Shown: positions 34,739-43,280 of the stretch, piece after piece
Numbering within the stretch: position 1 is the stretch's first letter
Layout: every line of letters begins with the position of its first letter
From: Planktotalea arctica
GTDB lineage: Bacteria > Pseudomonadota > Alphaproteobacteria > Rhodobacterales > Rhodobacteraceae
Assembly: GCF_002105285.1 (NCBI RefSeq)
Contig: NZ_MUHR01000008.1
Coordinates: 1 to 64,000, forward strand
Direction of reading: 5' to 3'
Length of the DNA: 64,000 nucleotides
Program-made: the position numbers and the translations under genes
Notes under the pieces: generated by a model
The model's input: the letters and a program-made list of their open reading frames with translations, nothing else
Told to the model about the DNA's origin: nothing
Database searches by the model: none

Positions 34739-36772
34739 ATGAGCACGGCAGAGGATCAGTTTTTCTGGGATGGTTATTTGCACTGGGCGCATATTCTGGA
34801 CCCTGTTGCTGGCAAAATCGCTGAAACGGCAGCGCACCACAGCACATCCAGCACGCGCCAGCCGCAACGCCCAGTGACCTACGAACAGCTCTTTGTGCGC
34901 TTCAAATCCGCGCTCTGCGCGATACAACGCCAAAAGCTGGAAAAGGCACTGGCCGACACACACAAGTTCGAACGCGCAAAAATACTTGAAATTGCAGGCT
35001 TGGAGTTTTTGAACGATGTTTCCTCGAACTTAAAATGCGACAATCTGGAATTGCTTATCGGCATTGAAAATGCGCTGGCAAGCGGCGGCTTGATCGAGTG
35101 CTTTGTATTTCGCGAAAGGGCCAAAACCTTTGACGAACACCACGCGTTCGATGCGTATTTCGAGATAATCGACTTGGGGCCGCCGACCACCATCGGCATG
35201 TCCGAACCCACGCTGAACCCATGCCGCGACGAAGCCAAGGCGCAGGGTTTGTGCATCGGAGCAGTGATCGATAATGATATCGGCTTTCTCAACGATGCCT
35301 TCTGTTCAGAGCAACCGAACGGGAACCGGACCACGCGTTTTGAAAGCATTTGGTTGCAAACACATCACGGCCTCCACGCTACCAGCGCACCGACAGAGCC
35401 AGTAAATATCGGGTACGAGAGACTCTTGGGACGCATTTTGGACAAAGCCGATATAGACGCGTTGCTTGCCCGCTATCGCAGCAACGAAGCAGAAGCTTAC
35501 CACCGTCTCAACAGCGCACTGCACCATACGCAGGCGTTTCGCAATGCGCCCTTAAAGGACACCCACGGCACAGCTGTCGCAGCCCTTGCTTATGGCAACG
35601 ACTTTTTTGCGTCCGATCACACCCGCCTTGAGATACCACTGCTTTGCGTTCAGGTCCCCCCCGAGGCCGCCGCCGATACCTCCGGCACCTACAGCGAAAG
35701 CGCCATTGTTCAAGGCGTGCGCTGGCTGTGTTGGAAGGCCCGCCAAATGAGCACGGATGCGACACTGATCATCAACATCAGCTATGGCGTTTTGGCCGGA
35801 CCCAAAGACGGTAGCAAGTTCATCGCCCAGCAGATCAAGCAAGAAATCGAATGCGCCGAAAAGCTGGGTCTGAGCGTTCATGTGGTCTATGCGCTCGGCA
35901 ACGGCCTGAACAACAAGCAGATCGCGCAGGTCAGGGTTGAAGCCAACGCCACATGTACCCTGCCCAAATGGATCATTCCGCGCGATCAAAACAGACCCAG
36001 CCACATGGAAATTCGCGCGATAGAGCCACGCGAAGCCAAGTCATTGATCCACGTTCCTAAACATCTCGAGTTTACACTAAGCGCGCCCTGCGGTGACAGC
36101 CTGAGCTTCGCGCGGCGTTGCGCCGCCGCTCTGGCTCCGCCATTCGACAAGGCCAAAGCAGCCACGCCAGCACGCTTTTATGACGTCGATGATCGCACAT
36201 TCCACGGCGCGCGGCGCACCAGCACTGGCATGCTACAAATCGCTATCGCACCGACAGCTGCGCCAGCCCACCAGCCCCACGGCGGCATCCTCGCGCAACA
36301 TGGAGAATGGACGTTGACGGTCAGCAATCCGTCAAATCACCCTGTCGATCTGGTTTTGCAAATTCAACGCGGTGATACCGCCCCCGGGGTCTCAGGCAGT
36401 GCGCGCCAGTCACATTTCGAGGGTAGATATCGCACAAATTTCGACGCGGACTACCCCGAGCTCGACGTGATGGAGCCTTTAACCAACACAGGCACGAACA
36501 GCGCCTATACGAACGCGGAGCACCCACGCATTCATACGGTCGGGGCCCAGCAGAGGCGCCTTGATACCGCGCAGCCTGCCAATTATTCTGCACGCGGCGC
36601 GCCTTGGGCAGCCTTGCAAGCGCCCAGTGACAGCAAAGTCGTAGACAATTTTTTTAGCGCCGGACGCTCCGTCACAGGCACTTACTCTGGCACTCGAACG
36701 CGGCTCTCTGGCACAAGCGCTGCTGCCGCACTCAAGAGCCGCGCGTTGGCGCAAGAGCTGCTCGCCTGTTAA
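34739..36772 (+). CDS. Signal-less S8 (subtilisin) family serine peptidase
   Basis: A 677-residue protein with a subtilase triad: Asp178 in AVIDNDIGF, His276 in DTHGTAVAALA and Ser660 in LSGTSAAAAL. An oxyanion-type Asn lies in VVYALGNG. There is no signal peptide, so it appears cytoplasmic. The first 170 residues do not match a propeptide I know. His and Ser are 384 residues apart, much more than in classical subtilisins, because of an inserted beta-rich region (about 430-600). Ser lies only 17 residues from the C-terminus. It converges on the haloperoxidase gene. Confidence 0.8.
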   Translation: MSTAEDQFFWDGYLHWAHILDPVAGKIAETAAHHSTSSTRQPQRPVTYEQLFVRFKSALCAIQRQKLEKALADTHKFERAKILEIAGLEFLNDVSSNLKCDNLELLIGIENALASGGLIECFVFRERAKTFDEHHAFDAYFEIIDLGPPTTIGMSEPTLNPCRDEAKAQGLCIGAVIDNDIGFLNDAFCSEQPNGNRTTRFESIWLQTHHGLHATSAPTEPVNIGYERLLGRILDKADIDALLARYRSNEAEAYHRLNSALHHTQAFRNAPLKDTHGTAVAALAYGNDFFASDHTRLEIPLLCVQVPPEAAADTSGTYSESAIVQGVRWLCWKARQMSTDATLIINISYGVLAGPKDGSKFIAQQIKQEIECAEKLGLSVHVVYALGNGLNNKQIAQVRVEANATCTLPKWIIPRDQNRPSHMEIRAIEPREAKSLIHVPKHLEFTLSAPCGDSLSFARRCAAALAPPFDKAKAATPARFYDVDDRTFHGARRTSTGMLQIAIAPTAAPAHQPHGGILAQHGEWTLTVSNPSNHPVDLVLQIQRGDTAPGVSGSARQSHFEGRYRTNFDADYPELDVMEPLTNTGTNSAYTNAEHPRIHTVGAQQRRLDTAQPANYSARGAPWAALQAPSDSKVVDNFFSAGRSVTGTYSGTRTRLSGTSAAAALKSRALAQELLAC

Positions 36773-36833
36773 GATCTCAAGAGCAGGCTGACCGCTTTTG
36801 CACAGCATGCAAAGCCACGATGCGGCCGTGCAC

Positions 36834-38105
36834 CTACTCGAAAGAAGGCGTCGACATTTCCACGCGCGCACGGGCCCAAATCTCTCGCAAGATCGGCGAG
36901 CCATGCGCTTGGCCAAGGTTGATCGCGCCATTCACCCGAGCAATTGGACTTTCGGCAGGCGCATGCACTGCAAGCGTGTCGTGACGAAAATCAGCACAAA
37001 ACAGCGACGGCCGTTCACAATCGCGTTGAAACGACATGCTATAGGCCGCGCTTGTTGCTTTGCCGCTCAGCACGTTGACCAGGTATTCGCCAATCGCAAG
37101 GCCCATGCCTGCCCCCACGAAACTATCCGCAGGGAAATGAACCCCCGCAACCGTGCGGTTCTCGGCAATGCGCGCAGCCAGCCGCATCAACAAAAGCTGC
37201 TCTTGTGCATGCTGGCCGCTCTCGCAACGGTCCCCGCCACTCCCCCTATCACTCGCATCAAAAGCCTTTAACGCGTTAAATTGGCTTTGCCCGCCGTTGC
37301 CCTCGAAACCGGAGTTCTCAACCAAACCGTAAAGCAATGTCGCCACCGCATAAGCCTCTAGTGCATGACCGCTCGGAAAGCCGCCATGAGTTGGAGGTTG
37401 AATAACGGGCTGCACGATCGACGACATCTGACAGGGGCGCGCGGCGTTGAAATGTAGCTTCATGGGCATTTCGATGTAGGTCCCAAACCGCAAGACTGCT
37501 TCCAGCAGCGCGATCGTCCATGGTGTGCGACTTTCATCCAATCCGACCAATGCTGCAAAGAACGACAGCGTATCGGTTTGCTGCACCAGAATTTCATCGA
37601 GCCGTTCGTCGCGCGCAGCGGCTGCGCTTTTTACCCACTTCATCTGGCGTGCAAGGCGGGTGTTCAAGGCACCAACGTCACTCGCGGCACCTGTTGGACT
37701 CGGCCTTTGAATCGTGAAAACCGCGTGCTCTGCACTTGCCGCACCAAGAACTACATGCTCGCCTTCATTCAATGTCAAAGGTGCAAACAGGGCATCTATA
37801 TTGTAATCGACAATATGGTCCTGAAAAAAATCCTCGTAGCGCTCAAAGCCTGCAAGAACGTTGCTTGGTTGCGTGACGCTATGCAAATCGCCACTATGAC
37901 CGGAGCGCTGATCGGGGCGGCGCTTGCTTGAATCCCACGAATGGGTGATACCCTCAAACGTCGAAATCAAAGTCGAGGCCACCTGCCCGTCCGAGGACAC
38001 ACCAGAAAGGTTCGCCCCGTCGCGTCCATTCCTGCCATTACGTCCATTGCGGCCGTTTCTACCATTGCGACCGTTTCTACCGTTGGCACTACCTAGGCGT
38101 CCCAT
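36834..38105 (-). CDS. Vanadium-dependent haloperoxidase / PAP2-family enzyme with (NGR)7 N-terminus
   Basis: A 423-residue protein with the vanadate/phosphate site shared by haloperoxidases and PAP2 phosphatases: Lys216-x6-Arg223-Pro (KLHFNAARP), PSGH (244-247) and Arg317-x5-His323-x3-Asp (NRTVAGVHFPAD). Residues 8-28 are seven perfect Asn-Gly-Arg triplets, collagen-like in register. No export signal is apparent before the repeat. It either oxidises halides with peroxide or hydrolyses phosphate; sequence alone cannot decide. It is divergent from the SARP-like regulator and convergent with the subtilase. Confidence 0.82.
   Translation of the reverse strand: MGRLGSANGRNGRNGRNGRNGRNGRNGRDGANLSGVSSDGQVASTLISTFEGITHSWDSSKRRPDQRSGHSGDLHSVTQPSNVLAGFERYEDFFQDHIVDYNIDALFAPLTLNEGEHVVLGAASAEHAVFTIQRPSPTGAASDVGALNTRLARQMKWVKSAAAARDERLDEILVQQTDTLSFFAALVGLDESRTPWTIALLEAVLRFGTYIEMPMKLHFNAARPCQMSSIVQPVIQPPTHGGFPSGHALEAYAVATLLYGLVENSGFEGNGGQSQFNALKAFDASDRGSGGDRCESGQHAQEQLLLMRLAARIAENRTVAGVHFPADSFVGAGMGLAIGEYLVNVLSGKATSAAYSMSFQRDCERPSLFCADFRHDTLAVHAPAESPIARVNGAINLGQAHGSPILREIWARARVEMSTPSFE
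38022..38084 (-). repeat. (Asn-Gly-Arg)7 coding repeat
   Basis: Seven tandem 9-bp units encode NGR x7 at residues 8-28 of the haloperoxidase-like protein. Codons vary between units (AAC/AAT, GGT/GGC/GGA, AGA/CGC/CGT/AGG), so the repeat is kept at protein rather than DNA level. Confidence 0.9.
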
Positions 38106-38264
38106 CCCACTCTCCTCTACATATTGGAAAAATGATCCTCTCCGTATATGCTTGCGTCAACAGCGCGATCGAAATTCAGGAACTTTTGACGGTTTTCTAA
38201 CGGGTTTCGAGGTCGAGCTAATCTTGAACAAGTTCGAATCAGGGCGATTTTTTCGGGGAGCAAG

Positions 38265-39842
38265 ATGTCTGAAATACAGCTTCGCCTATTCGGCGATTTC
38301 GCCGTGACCGCCAATGAAGGAGGTACACACACGCCAAACGGGAAAAAGGCGATCGGACTGCTTGCTTTGCTCGCCACCTCCGAGTCCGGGTCACGTAAAC
38401 GCCGCTGGCTCGAAAATAAACTCTGGAGCGATCGAGGCCCAGATCAAGCACGCGGCAGCCTACGTACGACTTTGGTCGCACTTCGTCGCGCATTAGGCCA
38501 GCACGCGCATGTCCTAGGATCAAATCGCTCATCGGTCTGGCTCGATCTTAAAGCAGTCACCACGGATTTGACCCAGCCGCGCCCTAGATATGAATTCCTT
38601 GAAGGCCTCGACATCAAAGACCCCGAATTCAACACGTGGCTAGCGCAGCAACGCGCGCGCGCCAATCTCGACGCTGGCAGCGATTCTACACCCCGCGCAG
38701 ACACGCGCGTGCTCTCAATCCAATGCGGCGATCCTTGGTCTAACACAACCCCAGGCTCGGTCAGCGCACAAGTCGTGAATGATCAAATCGGAAAAATTGT
38801 ATCCGAGTTCATCGCCTCCTCGCGCTGCACAGTCAAAGACACCAAATCTGACTTGGTCATTCGCACGACAATCGATGAAGCGGCAGGTGGATCAACACTG
38901 TTCGTACAGATCATTGACCCGCTGTTGGATGAAATCGTGCATTCCGATCACTGCTTTACCGATGATGTTCGAAATTTTATTCGGGACCCCGAACAATTGG
39001 GGCGCTTTTGCTGGAACCTCGCGGATCTGGCGCTCGAAAAAATCCCGCTTCTTGAACGCAATCAATCTGCGCTCGGTGAACGCTCCGCCTTTGCACAGTC
39101 CGCGCTGCGCCATGTCCTTTCATTCGAGCCGAACCAAATGCACGAAAGCCTGAGCGTTCTGAGCCAAGCGAGCGAGCGATTGGATGCGGGACTTTATTCC
39201 GCACTCAGAGCTTGGGCGTTGACGTCTATGATCATGGAAGGGTTTCACGACGAAAACGCCCAGACCCTCGAAGAAATCAAGATGTTTCTGAAAAAAGCGC
39301 AAGAGCTCGCGCCGGGCGAGGGGATGGTCGCGGCCATCTGCGCCAATGTCAAAAGTATCCTGTTCGAAGATTTCAACGAAGCCTCTGCGCTGGCGCGCCG
39401 GGCGCTGCGTGAAAACCCCAATAATATTTTTGCGCTGCAAGCCCTGTCAGCAAGCCGCGCAGCGGAAGGGCGCGCGAACCTCGCATATGAACTTTCGCGC
39501 CACGCTCAGGCGGTGTCGTCCCTGTCGAAATTCGGCGCGATGTGTAACCTGCATCATGCCTTGCTTTGCATCTCGATGCAGCGCGGTGATGAAGCGATAC
39601 AAAGCTCGGAAATCGCCATCGACCTCGCGCCGAAATATCGCGCTCCACGCCGGCAAATGCTCGCGCTTTATGCTGCGGGCGGCAAACAAGAGCAAACGCA
39701 AACCGCATTGAAGGCCATGCGCAATGTAGAACCCGATTTCAATTTGGATCGCTATCTGTTCGATCGTCGCTACCCGTCCAACACATTGCGTAAGTCTGGT
39801 TATCTTGAGAAAGCGATGAAAAGCCTAGTCAGAGATAGCTAA
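38265..39842 (+). CDS. SARP-like transcriptional regulator with TPR region
   Basis: A 525-residue protein. Residues about 1-100 are an OmpR/PhoB-type winged helix in SARP arrangement (IQLRLFGDFAV, KKAIGLLALLA, LWSDRGPDQARGSLRTTLVALRR). A middle region at about 150-260 resembles adenylate-cyclase-associated CadC-type output modules. The C-terminal half consists of TPR-like helices (ALARRALRENPNNIFALQAL). No nucleotide-binding domain is seen. It is divergent from the haloperoxidase gene by 159 bp and probably controls it. The tRNA-Ser island begins 67 bp downstream. Confidence 0.8.
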   Translation: MSEIQLRLFGDFAVTANEGGTHTPNGKKAIGLLALLATSESGSRKRRWLENKLWSDRGPDQARGSLRTTLVALRRALGQHAHVLGSNRSSVWLDLKAVTTDLTQPRPRYEFLEGLDIKDPEFNTWLAQQRARANLDAGSDSTPRADTRVLSIQCGDPWSNTTPGSVSAQVVNDQIGKIVSEFIASSRCTVKDTKSDLVIRTTIDEAAGGSTLFVQIIDPLLDEIVHSDHCFTDDVRNFIRDPEQLGRFCWNLADLALEKIPLLERNQSALGERSAFAQSALRHVLSFEPNQMHESLSVLSQASERLDAGLYSALRAWALTSMIMEGFHDENAQTLEEIKMFLKKAQELAPGEGMVAAICANVKSILFEDFNEASALARRALRENPNNIFALQALSASRAAEGRANLAYELSRHAQAVSSLSKFGAMCNLHHALLCISMQRGDEAIQSSEIAIDLAPKYRAPRRQMLALYAAGGKQEQTQTALKAMRNVEPDFNLDRYLFDRRYPSNTLRKSGYLEKAMKSLVRDS

Positions 39843-39909
39843 CCCTTTAGCCTCAACCCTTTTGGCGCGCCAAGGCCAATGAAGACCAGTCTAGTATTGC
39901 CACGTGCAA

Positions 39910-39925
39910 AATGGCGGAGGCTCAG
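39910..39925. repeat. Left attachment-site repeat (attL)
   Basis: AATGGCGGAGGCTCAG, identical to the 3' terminal part of tRNA-Ser at 58766-58781 (CCA, acceptor strand and part of the T arm). Homology stops after 16 bp on the right side. It marks the left limit of the island. Confidence 0.9.
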
Positions 39926-40029
39926 TCCGCCTCACATTGATCCAACGCCATTCTAAATCGTCCTGTATAACTTGTTTTACAGTGACTTGGGGAGCATCTG
40001 TGATTTTAATGTTCGCGACTGTCCGCTTG

Positions 40030-40075
40030 TGTTCCCATAAAACCATGCTATTTTCGGGGAACGTTTATGGGAACA
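40030..40075. promoter_or_regulatory. 12-bp inverted repeat in the integrase leader
   Basis: TGTTCCCATAAA (40030-40041) and its exact complement TTTATGGGAACA (40064-40075) flank a 22-bp spacer just before the integrase start. A GGGAAC-like half element also occurs inside. Candidate integrase arm sites, or an operator for integrase expression. Confidence 0.55.
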
Positions 40076-40112
40076 GCACTTGTGTCGTTCCACTCTTGCA
40101 GAGGATCTTCCA

Positions 40113-41393
40113 TTGCCAAAGAAACTTAGCAAAGCCCTAACGCCCCTGCAGGTAAAGAACGCCAAGTCGGGACGTCATGCCGATGGCGACGGCTTACATC
40201 TTTTGGTTAAAAAGACTGGTGCACGTTCTTGGGTCTACCGGTTCATGCTGGATGGTAAGTCACGCGATGTCGGTTTGTCACGCTGCCCGGAGGCGATTGA
40301 GCTCTTGCAGAAAACAGGGCGGGAGGAGTTGAGCCTTGCACAAGCGCGGGACGTGGCCGCGATCTATCGCATGAAGGTAAAGATCGGAATTGACCCGCTT
40401 GCGCAACGACAGGAAGCCGCTGCGGCTGCGGCCGCCGAAAAACAGGCGAAGAAAGCTGCAAGCGTGACGTTCAGAGCCGCTGCCGAATCCTACATTGAGA
40501 CCAACCAAGACAGTTGGCGGAACAGCAAGCACCGGCAGCAATGGAAAAACACTTTAGAAACCTATGTATACCCAACGATCGGAGATCTGCCGGTTGCAGA
40601 CATCACGACACCCCATGCGCTTGCTGTTCTTGAGCCAATCTGGAAAGAGAAGCCCGAAACCGCAAGCCGCGTCCGTGGGCGTATTGAAGTGATCCTCGAT
40701 GCCGCGAAGGTACGAGGCTATAGAGAGGGTGAAAATCCCGCGCGTTGGCGCGGACACCTTGCGCAAATACTTCCGGCGCGCCCTAAGTTATCTAGAGGGC
40801 ATCACAAAGCCGCTCCATACTCGGCGGTTCAAAGTATTCTGCAAGAGCTGCAGTCGCGCAAGGCTGTAGCCGCGCTTGCTTTGGAGTTTTTAATTCTGAC
40901 AGCAGCGCGCACAGGTGAAGTCATTGGTGCAACTTGGGCAGAGTTCGATTTGGCAACAGCAGTCTGGACAGTTCCAGCCGACCGGATGAAGGCAGGGCGT
41001 GAACACCGCGTGCCGCTGTCAGCCCGAACTTTGGAGATCCTGCAACAGGTAAAGAAGCTCGGCACCGCATCAGTATTTCCTGGATCAAAGGGCGGTCAAA
41101 TGTCTGGTATGGCTATGGCAATGCTGTTGCGGCGAATGAAGAGCGATGTCACCGTGCACGGGTTCAGATCTAGCTTCCGTGACTGGACAGCGGAGTGCAC
41201 AGCATATCCGCATGAAGTCTGCGAGATGGCCCTCGCGCACACCGTTGCAAACAAGGTCGAGGCTGCGTACCGGCGCGGTGATCTTTTCGAAAAGCGCCGT
41301 CGGTTGATGGAAGACTGGGCGGGGTTCTGCGCGGGCGACAGCTCTACCGCCGCTAACGTGGTACCGATCAGAGTGGGAGAGCAACATGCCTGA
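40113..41393 (+). CDS. int: Tyrosine-type site-specific integrase (P4-like)
   Basis: A 426-residue recombinase. The N-terminal DUF4102-like domain starts PKKLSKALTPLQVKNAKSG, then a SAM-like core-binding domain and the catalytic domain with Arg266 (AARTGEV), His349-x2-Arg352 (HGFRSSFR), His376 (LAHT) and Tyr386. I chose the TTG at 40113 because AGAGGAT lies 7 bp upstream and it gives the normal N-terminus; a TTG at 40080 is the alternative. It overlaps the next gene by 8 bp. It presumably inserted the island into tRNA-Ser. Confidence 0.93.
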   Translation: MPKKLSKALTPLQVKNAKSGRHADGDGLHLLVKKTGARSWVYRFMLDGKSRDVGLSRCPEAIELLQKTGREELSLAQARDVAAIYRMKVKIGIDPLAQRQEAAAAAAAEKQAKKAASVTFRAAAESYIETNQDSWRNSKHRQQWKNTLETYVYPTIGDLPVADITTPHALAVLEPIWKEKPETASRVRGRIEVILDAAKVRGYREGENPARWRGHLAQILPARPKLSRGHHKAAPYSAVQSILQELQSRKAVAALALEFLILTAARTGEVIGATWAEFDLATAVWTVPADRMKAGREHRVPLSARTLEILQQVKKLGTASVFPGSKGGQMSGMAMAMLLRRMKSDVTVHGFRSSFRDWTAECTAYPHEVCEMALAHTVANKVEAAYRRGDLFEKRRRLMEDWAGFCAGDSSTAANVVPIRVGEQHA

Positions 41394-41958
41394 TATTCCG
41401 TTTATTGAAGCGCAGTCACAGCTTGCTGAAGAATGGCAGAAAAAGTTCGATGATGCCCAGACCGACGAAGAACGTGGCCAGTTTCAGCGAGGATTCGTGC
41501 TTCAACGGGAGCGTGTACGTGCAGGTGTTACAGTAGCTGGCTCAGAACGCGATGAAGTCGACCGCAAGACACTCGAAAAGCTGAGCAATCCTACGGAACT
41601 TGGCCCAGAATTGAGCCTACATGAAGTGATTTTTCGACGTTTAGCATCAGATCCGGCGTCTGCTGTTGTCTATCAAAGAACCGCGGCTGCACAAAGAAGC
41701 AAAGCTCAGTCAGTTCGCGCATCAAAAAGCCGACCGAAGCGGAGGGACTGTATCACGGGGATCATCGATGAATTAGTAGCAGAAAATCCAAAAATTGCGG
41801 CGAAGCAGGTTGGCAAGCGGTTGATGGATGATTGCGACATTACAATTTTAGAAGGTGAATACCGCCACAATATCGAGGGTTCTACGCTAAAAGAGGAGAA
41901 CCTTCCAAGTCGGGTTTCGGAAGCAAAAAAGCGACACCTTAAGTCAATTTCGGGCTAA
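41386..41958 (+). CDS. Hypothetical island protein, overlapping int
   Basis: A 190-residue, charged, probably soluble protein that I do not recognise. It begins at an ATG inside the last codons of int (8-bp overlap). The N-terminal half is Glu/Gln/Arg-rich and helical-looking; a basic patch (AAQRSKAQSVRASKSRPKRR) lies around residues 104-123. It is likely co-expressed with int and may assist recombination. The only support is position. Confidence 0.7.
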   Translation: MPDIPFIEAQSQLAEEWQKKFDDAQTDEERGQFQRGFVLQRERVRAGVTVAGSERDEVDRKTLEKLSNPTELGPELSLHEVIFRRLASDPASAVVYQRTAAAQRSKAQSVRASKSRPKRRDCITGIIDELVAENPKIAAKQVGKRLMDDCDITILEGEYRHNIEGSTLKEENLPSRVSEAKKRHLKSISG

Positions 41959-41992
41959 CCAGGCTAGCCCGATTATAGTCCTGCAATGAACG

Positions 41993-42016
41993 ACCTCAGT
42001 TAACAACAACTGAGGT
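41993..42016 (+). promoter_or_regulatory. Hairpin overlapping the alpA-like ribosome-binding site
   Basis: ACCTCAGTT (41993-42001) pairs exactly with AACTGAGGT (42008-42016) across a 6-nt loop. The right arm contains the TGAGGT ribosome-binding site of the regulator starting at 42022. A second 7-bp hairpin (CGGGCTA/TAGCCCG, 41951-41971) spans the preceding stop codon. Either DNA operators or an RNA switch on translation. Confidence 0.5.
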
Positions 42017-42021
42017 GAATC

Positions 42022-42225
42022 ATGTCGAACACATACATCCACAAGCTGGCCTATAGCATTAGCGAGGCTTGCGAGGCGTCCAGCTTGGGCAGAACAACCA
42101 TCTACGCTCTGATAGGCCAAGGCAGGCTACAGGCGGTCCGCGTCGGCGGCCGCACTGTGATTCCTGCAGACAGTCTCACTGCGCTGGTCAAAGGCGACAA
42201 TGCCGCTCATCAAACTTTTAGCTGA
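42022..42225 (+). CDS. AlpA/excisionase-like helix-turn-helix protein
   Basis: A 67-residue MerR/Xis-type DNA-binding protein. The core AYSISEACEASSLGRTTIYALIGQGRLQAVRVGGRTVIP is the usual helix-turn-helix plus wing of excisionase-family proteins. Such proteins act as excisionases or as activators of int in satellite elements. The ribosome-binding site lies in a hairpin arm, hinting at translational or autogenous control. Confidence 0.85.
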   Translation: MSNTYIHKLAYSISEACEASSLGRTTIYALIGQGRLQAVRVGGRTVIPADSLTALVKGDNAAHQTFS

Positions 42226-42317
42226 AAAACCGCGCACCCAAAGGCACGCGGGAAGAGCAGTTCACACAATGTTCTTGCAGCATGCAGATCGGGCGTCGCC
42301 AAAAAAAGGTAACCGAA

Positions 42318-43280
42318 ATGGCACTAGACTTCGAAAATCACACACAAACCAATTGTTTTTTGAGGCGCATTCTTCCGGACGAAGGCATTCACCAAGCGAC
42401 CAAAATCAAGAACGGTCGCGCACGCAACCTCCCTTGCGGCAGCCTTGAAAATTTGACCGAGGAGATACTCAAGTGCGACCAGCTTGGCCAGAGCATTTAT
42501 CACGCTTGTGCTGCGTATGAGAATGACAAGTCGCGCAAGGCCGAAAATACTAAATCGATGAAGGCTCTTTGGCTTGATATCGACTGCGGCGCAGAAAAGG
42601 CGAAAACGGGAGCAGGTTATCATACCAAAACGGATGCCGCGCTAGCACTGCGGGCATTTTGCAATGCCGTGGGGCTACCAAAGCCTATGATCGTAGATAG
42701 TGGTGGTGGCCTTCACGTTTATTGGCCACTGCAAATCGCGATTGGTGCAAGCCGTTGGAAAGAGTTGGCTGTCAAGCTGAAGCAAGCCATAAAGGCGCGT
42801 GGCTTTCTTGCAGACCAATCCAGAACCGCAGATGCAGCAAGTATTCTACGCCCTGTGGGTACGTATAACCGCAAATATGATCCGCCGAGGCGTGTTTCGC
42901 TGTTGTGCGATGCAGGTGATCAGAATGTAGATGCGCTTGAAGCTGTCCTGGACAGTTTCCTGAACAAACCCAAACATAAACAACGGTCGCACCAAAGCAG
43001 CATAGTCGAAGACACCCCACGGCAGAGGGCGCGCCTAGCCAGTATGCTAGAGTACATTTCGGCGGATTGCGAGTACGAGATTTATCGCAATGTTGTTTGG
43101 GCGCTCCTGTCGCTCGGTTGGGGACATGCGCCCGATTTGGCGCAGTCGTGGTGCCTGACTGCACCAGACAGGTTTACCGAGGACAATTTCACCGCAATCG
43201 TGAACGGCCACGATCCGAATCGCTCGGCTTCGATCGGAACCCTGATCCGCTTAGCTCGTCAGGGAGGCTGGCATGGCTAA
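42318..43280 (+). CDS. AEP-type (RepB/Prim-Pol-like) primase with PriCT domain
   Basis: A 320-residue protein. The archaeo-eukaryotic primase core has the metal-binding pair in LWLDIDCG (Asp87, Asp89) and the nucleotide-binding His133 in SGGGLHVYWPL. The C-terminal portion (about 230-318: YRNVVWALLSLGWG, DRFTEDNFTAIVNGHD) resembles a PriCT_2 region. I chose ATG 42318, preceded by AAAGGT, over an ATG 12 codons upstream. It overlaps the helicase gene by 8 bp and probably primes replication of the excised element. Confidence 0.8.
   Translation: MALDFENHTQTNCFLRRILPDEGIHQATKIKNGRARNLPCGSLENLTEEILKCDQLGQSIYHACAAYENDKSRKAENTKSMKALWLDIDCGAEKAKTGAGYHTKTDAALALRAFCNAVGLPKPMIVDSGGGLHVYWPLQIAIGASRWKELAVKLKQAIKARGFLADQSRTADAASILRPVGTYNRKYDPPRRVSLLCDAGDQNVDALEAVLDSFLNKPKHKQRSHQSSIVEDTPRQRARLASMLEYISADCEYEIYRNVVWALLSLGWGHAPDLAQSWCLTAPDRFTEDNFTAIVNGHDPNRSASIGTLIRLARQGGWHG

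Noticed and set aside
38022-38084. Tandem 9-bp repeats considered as a CRISPR or regulatory array
   Set aside because: The units are contiguous, in frame and encode NGR triplets; there are no spacers.
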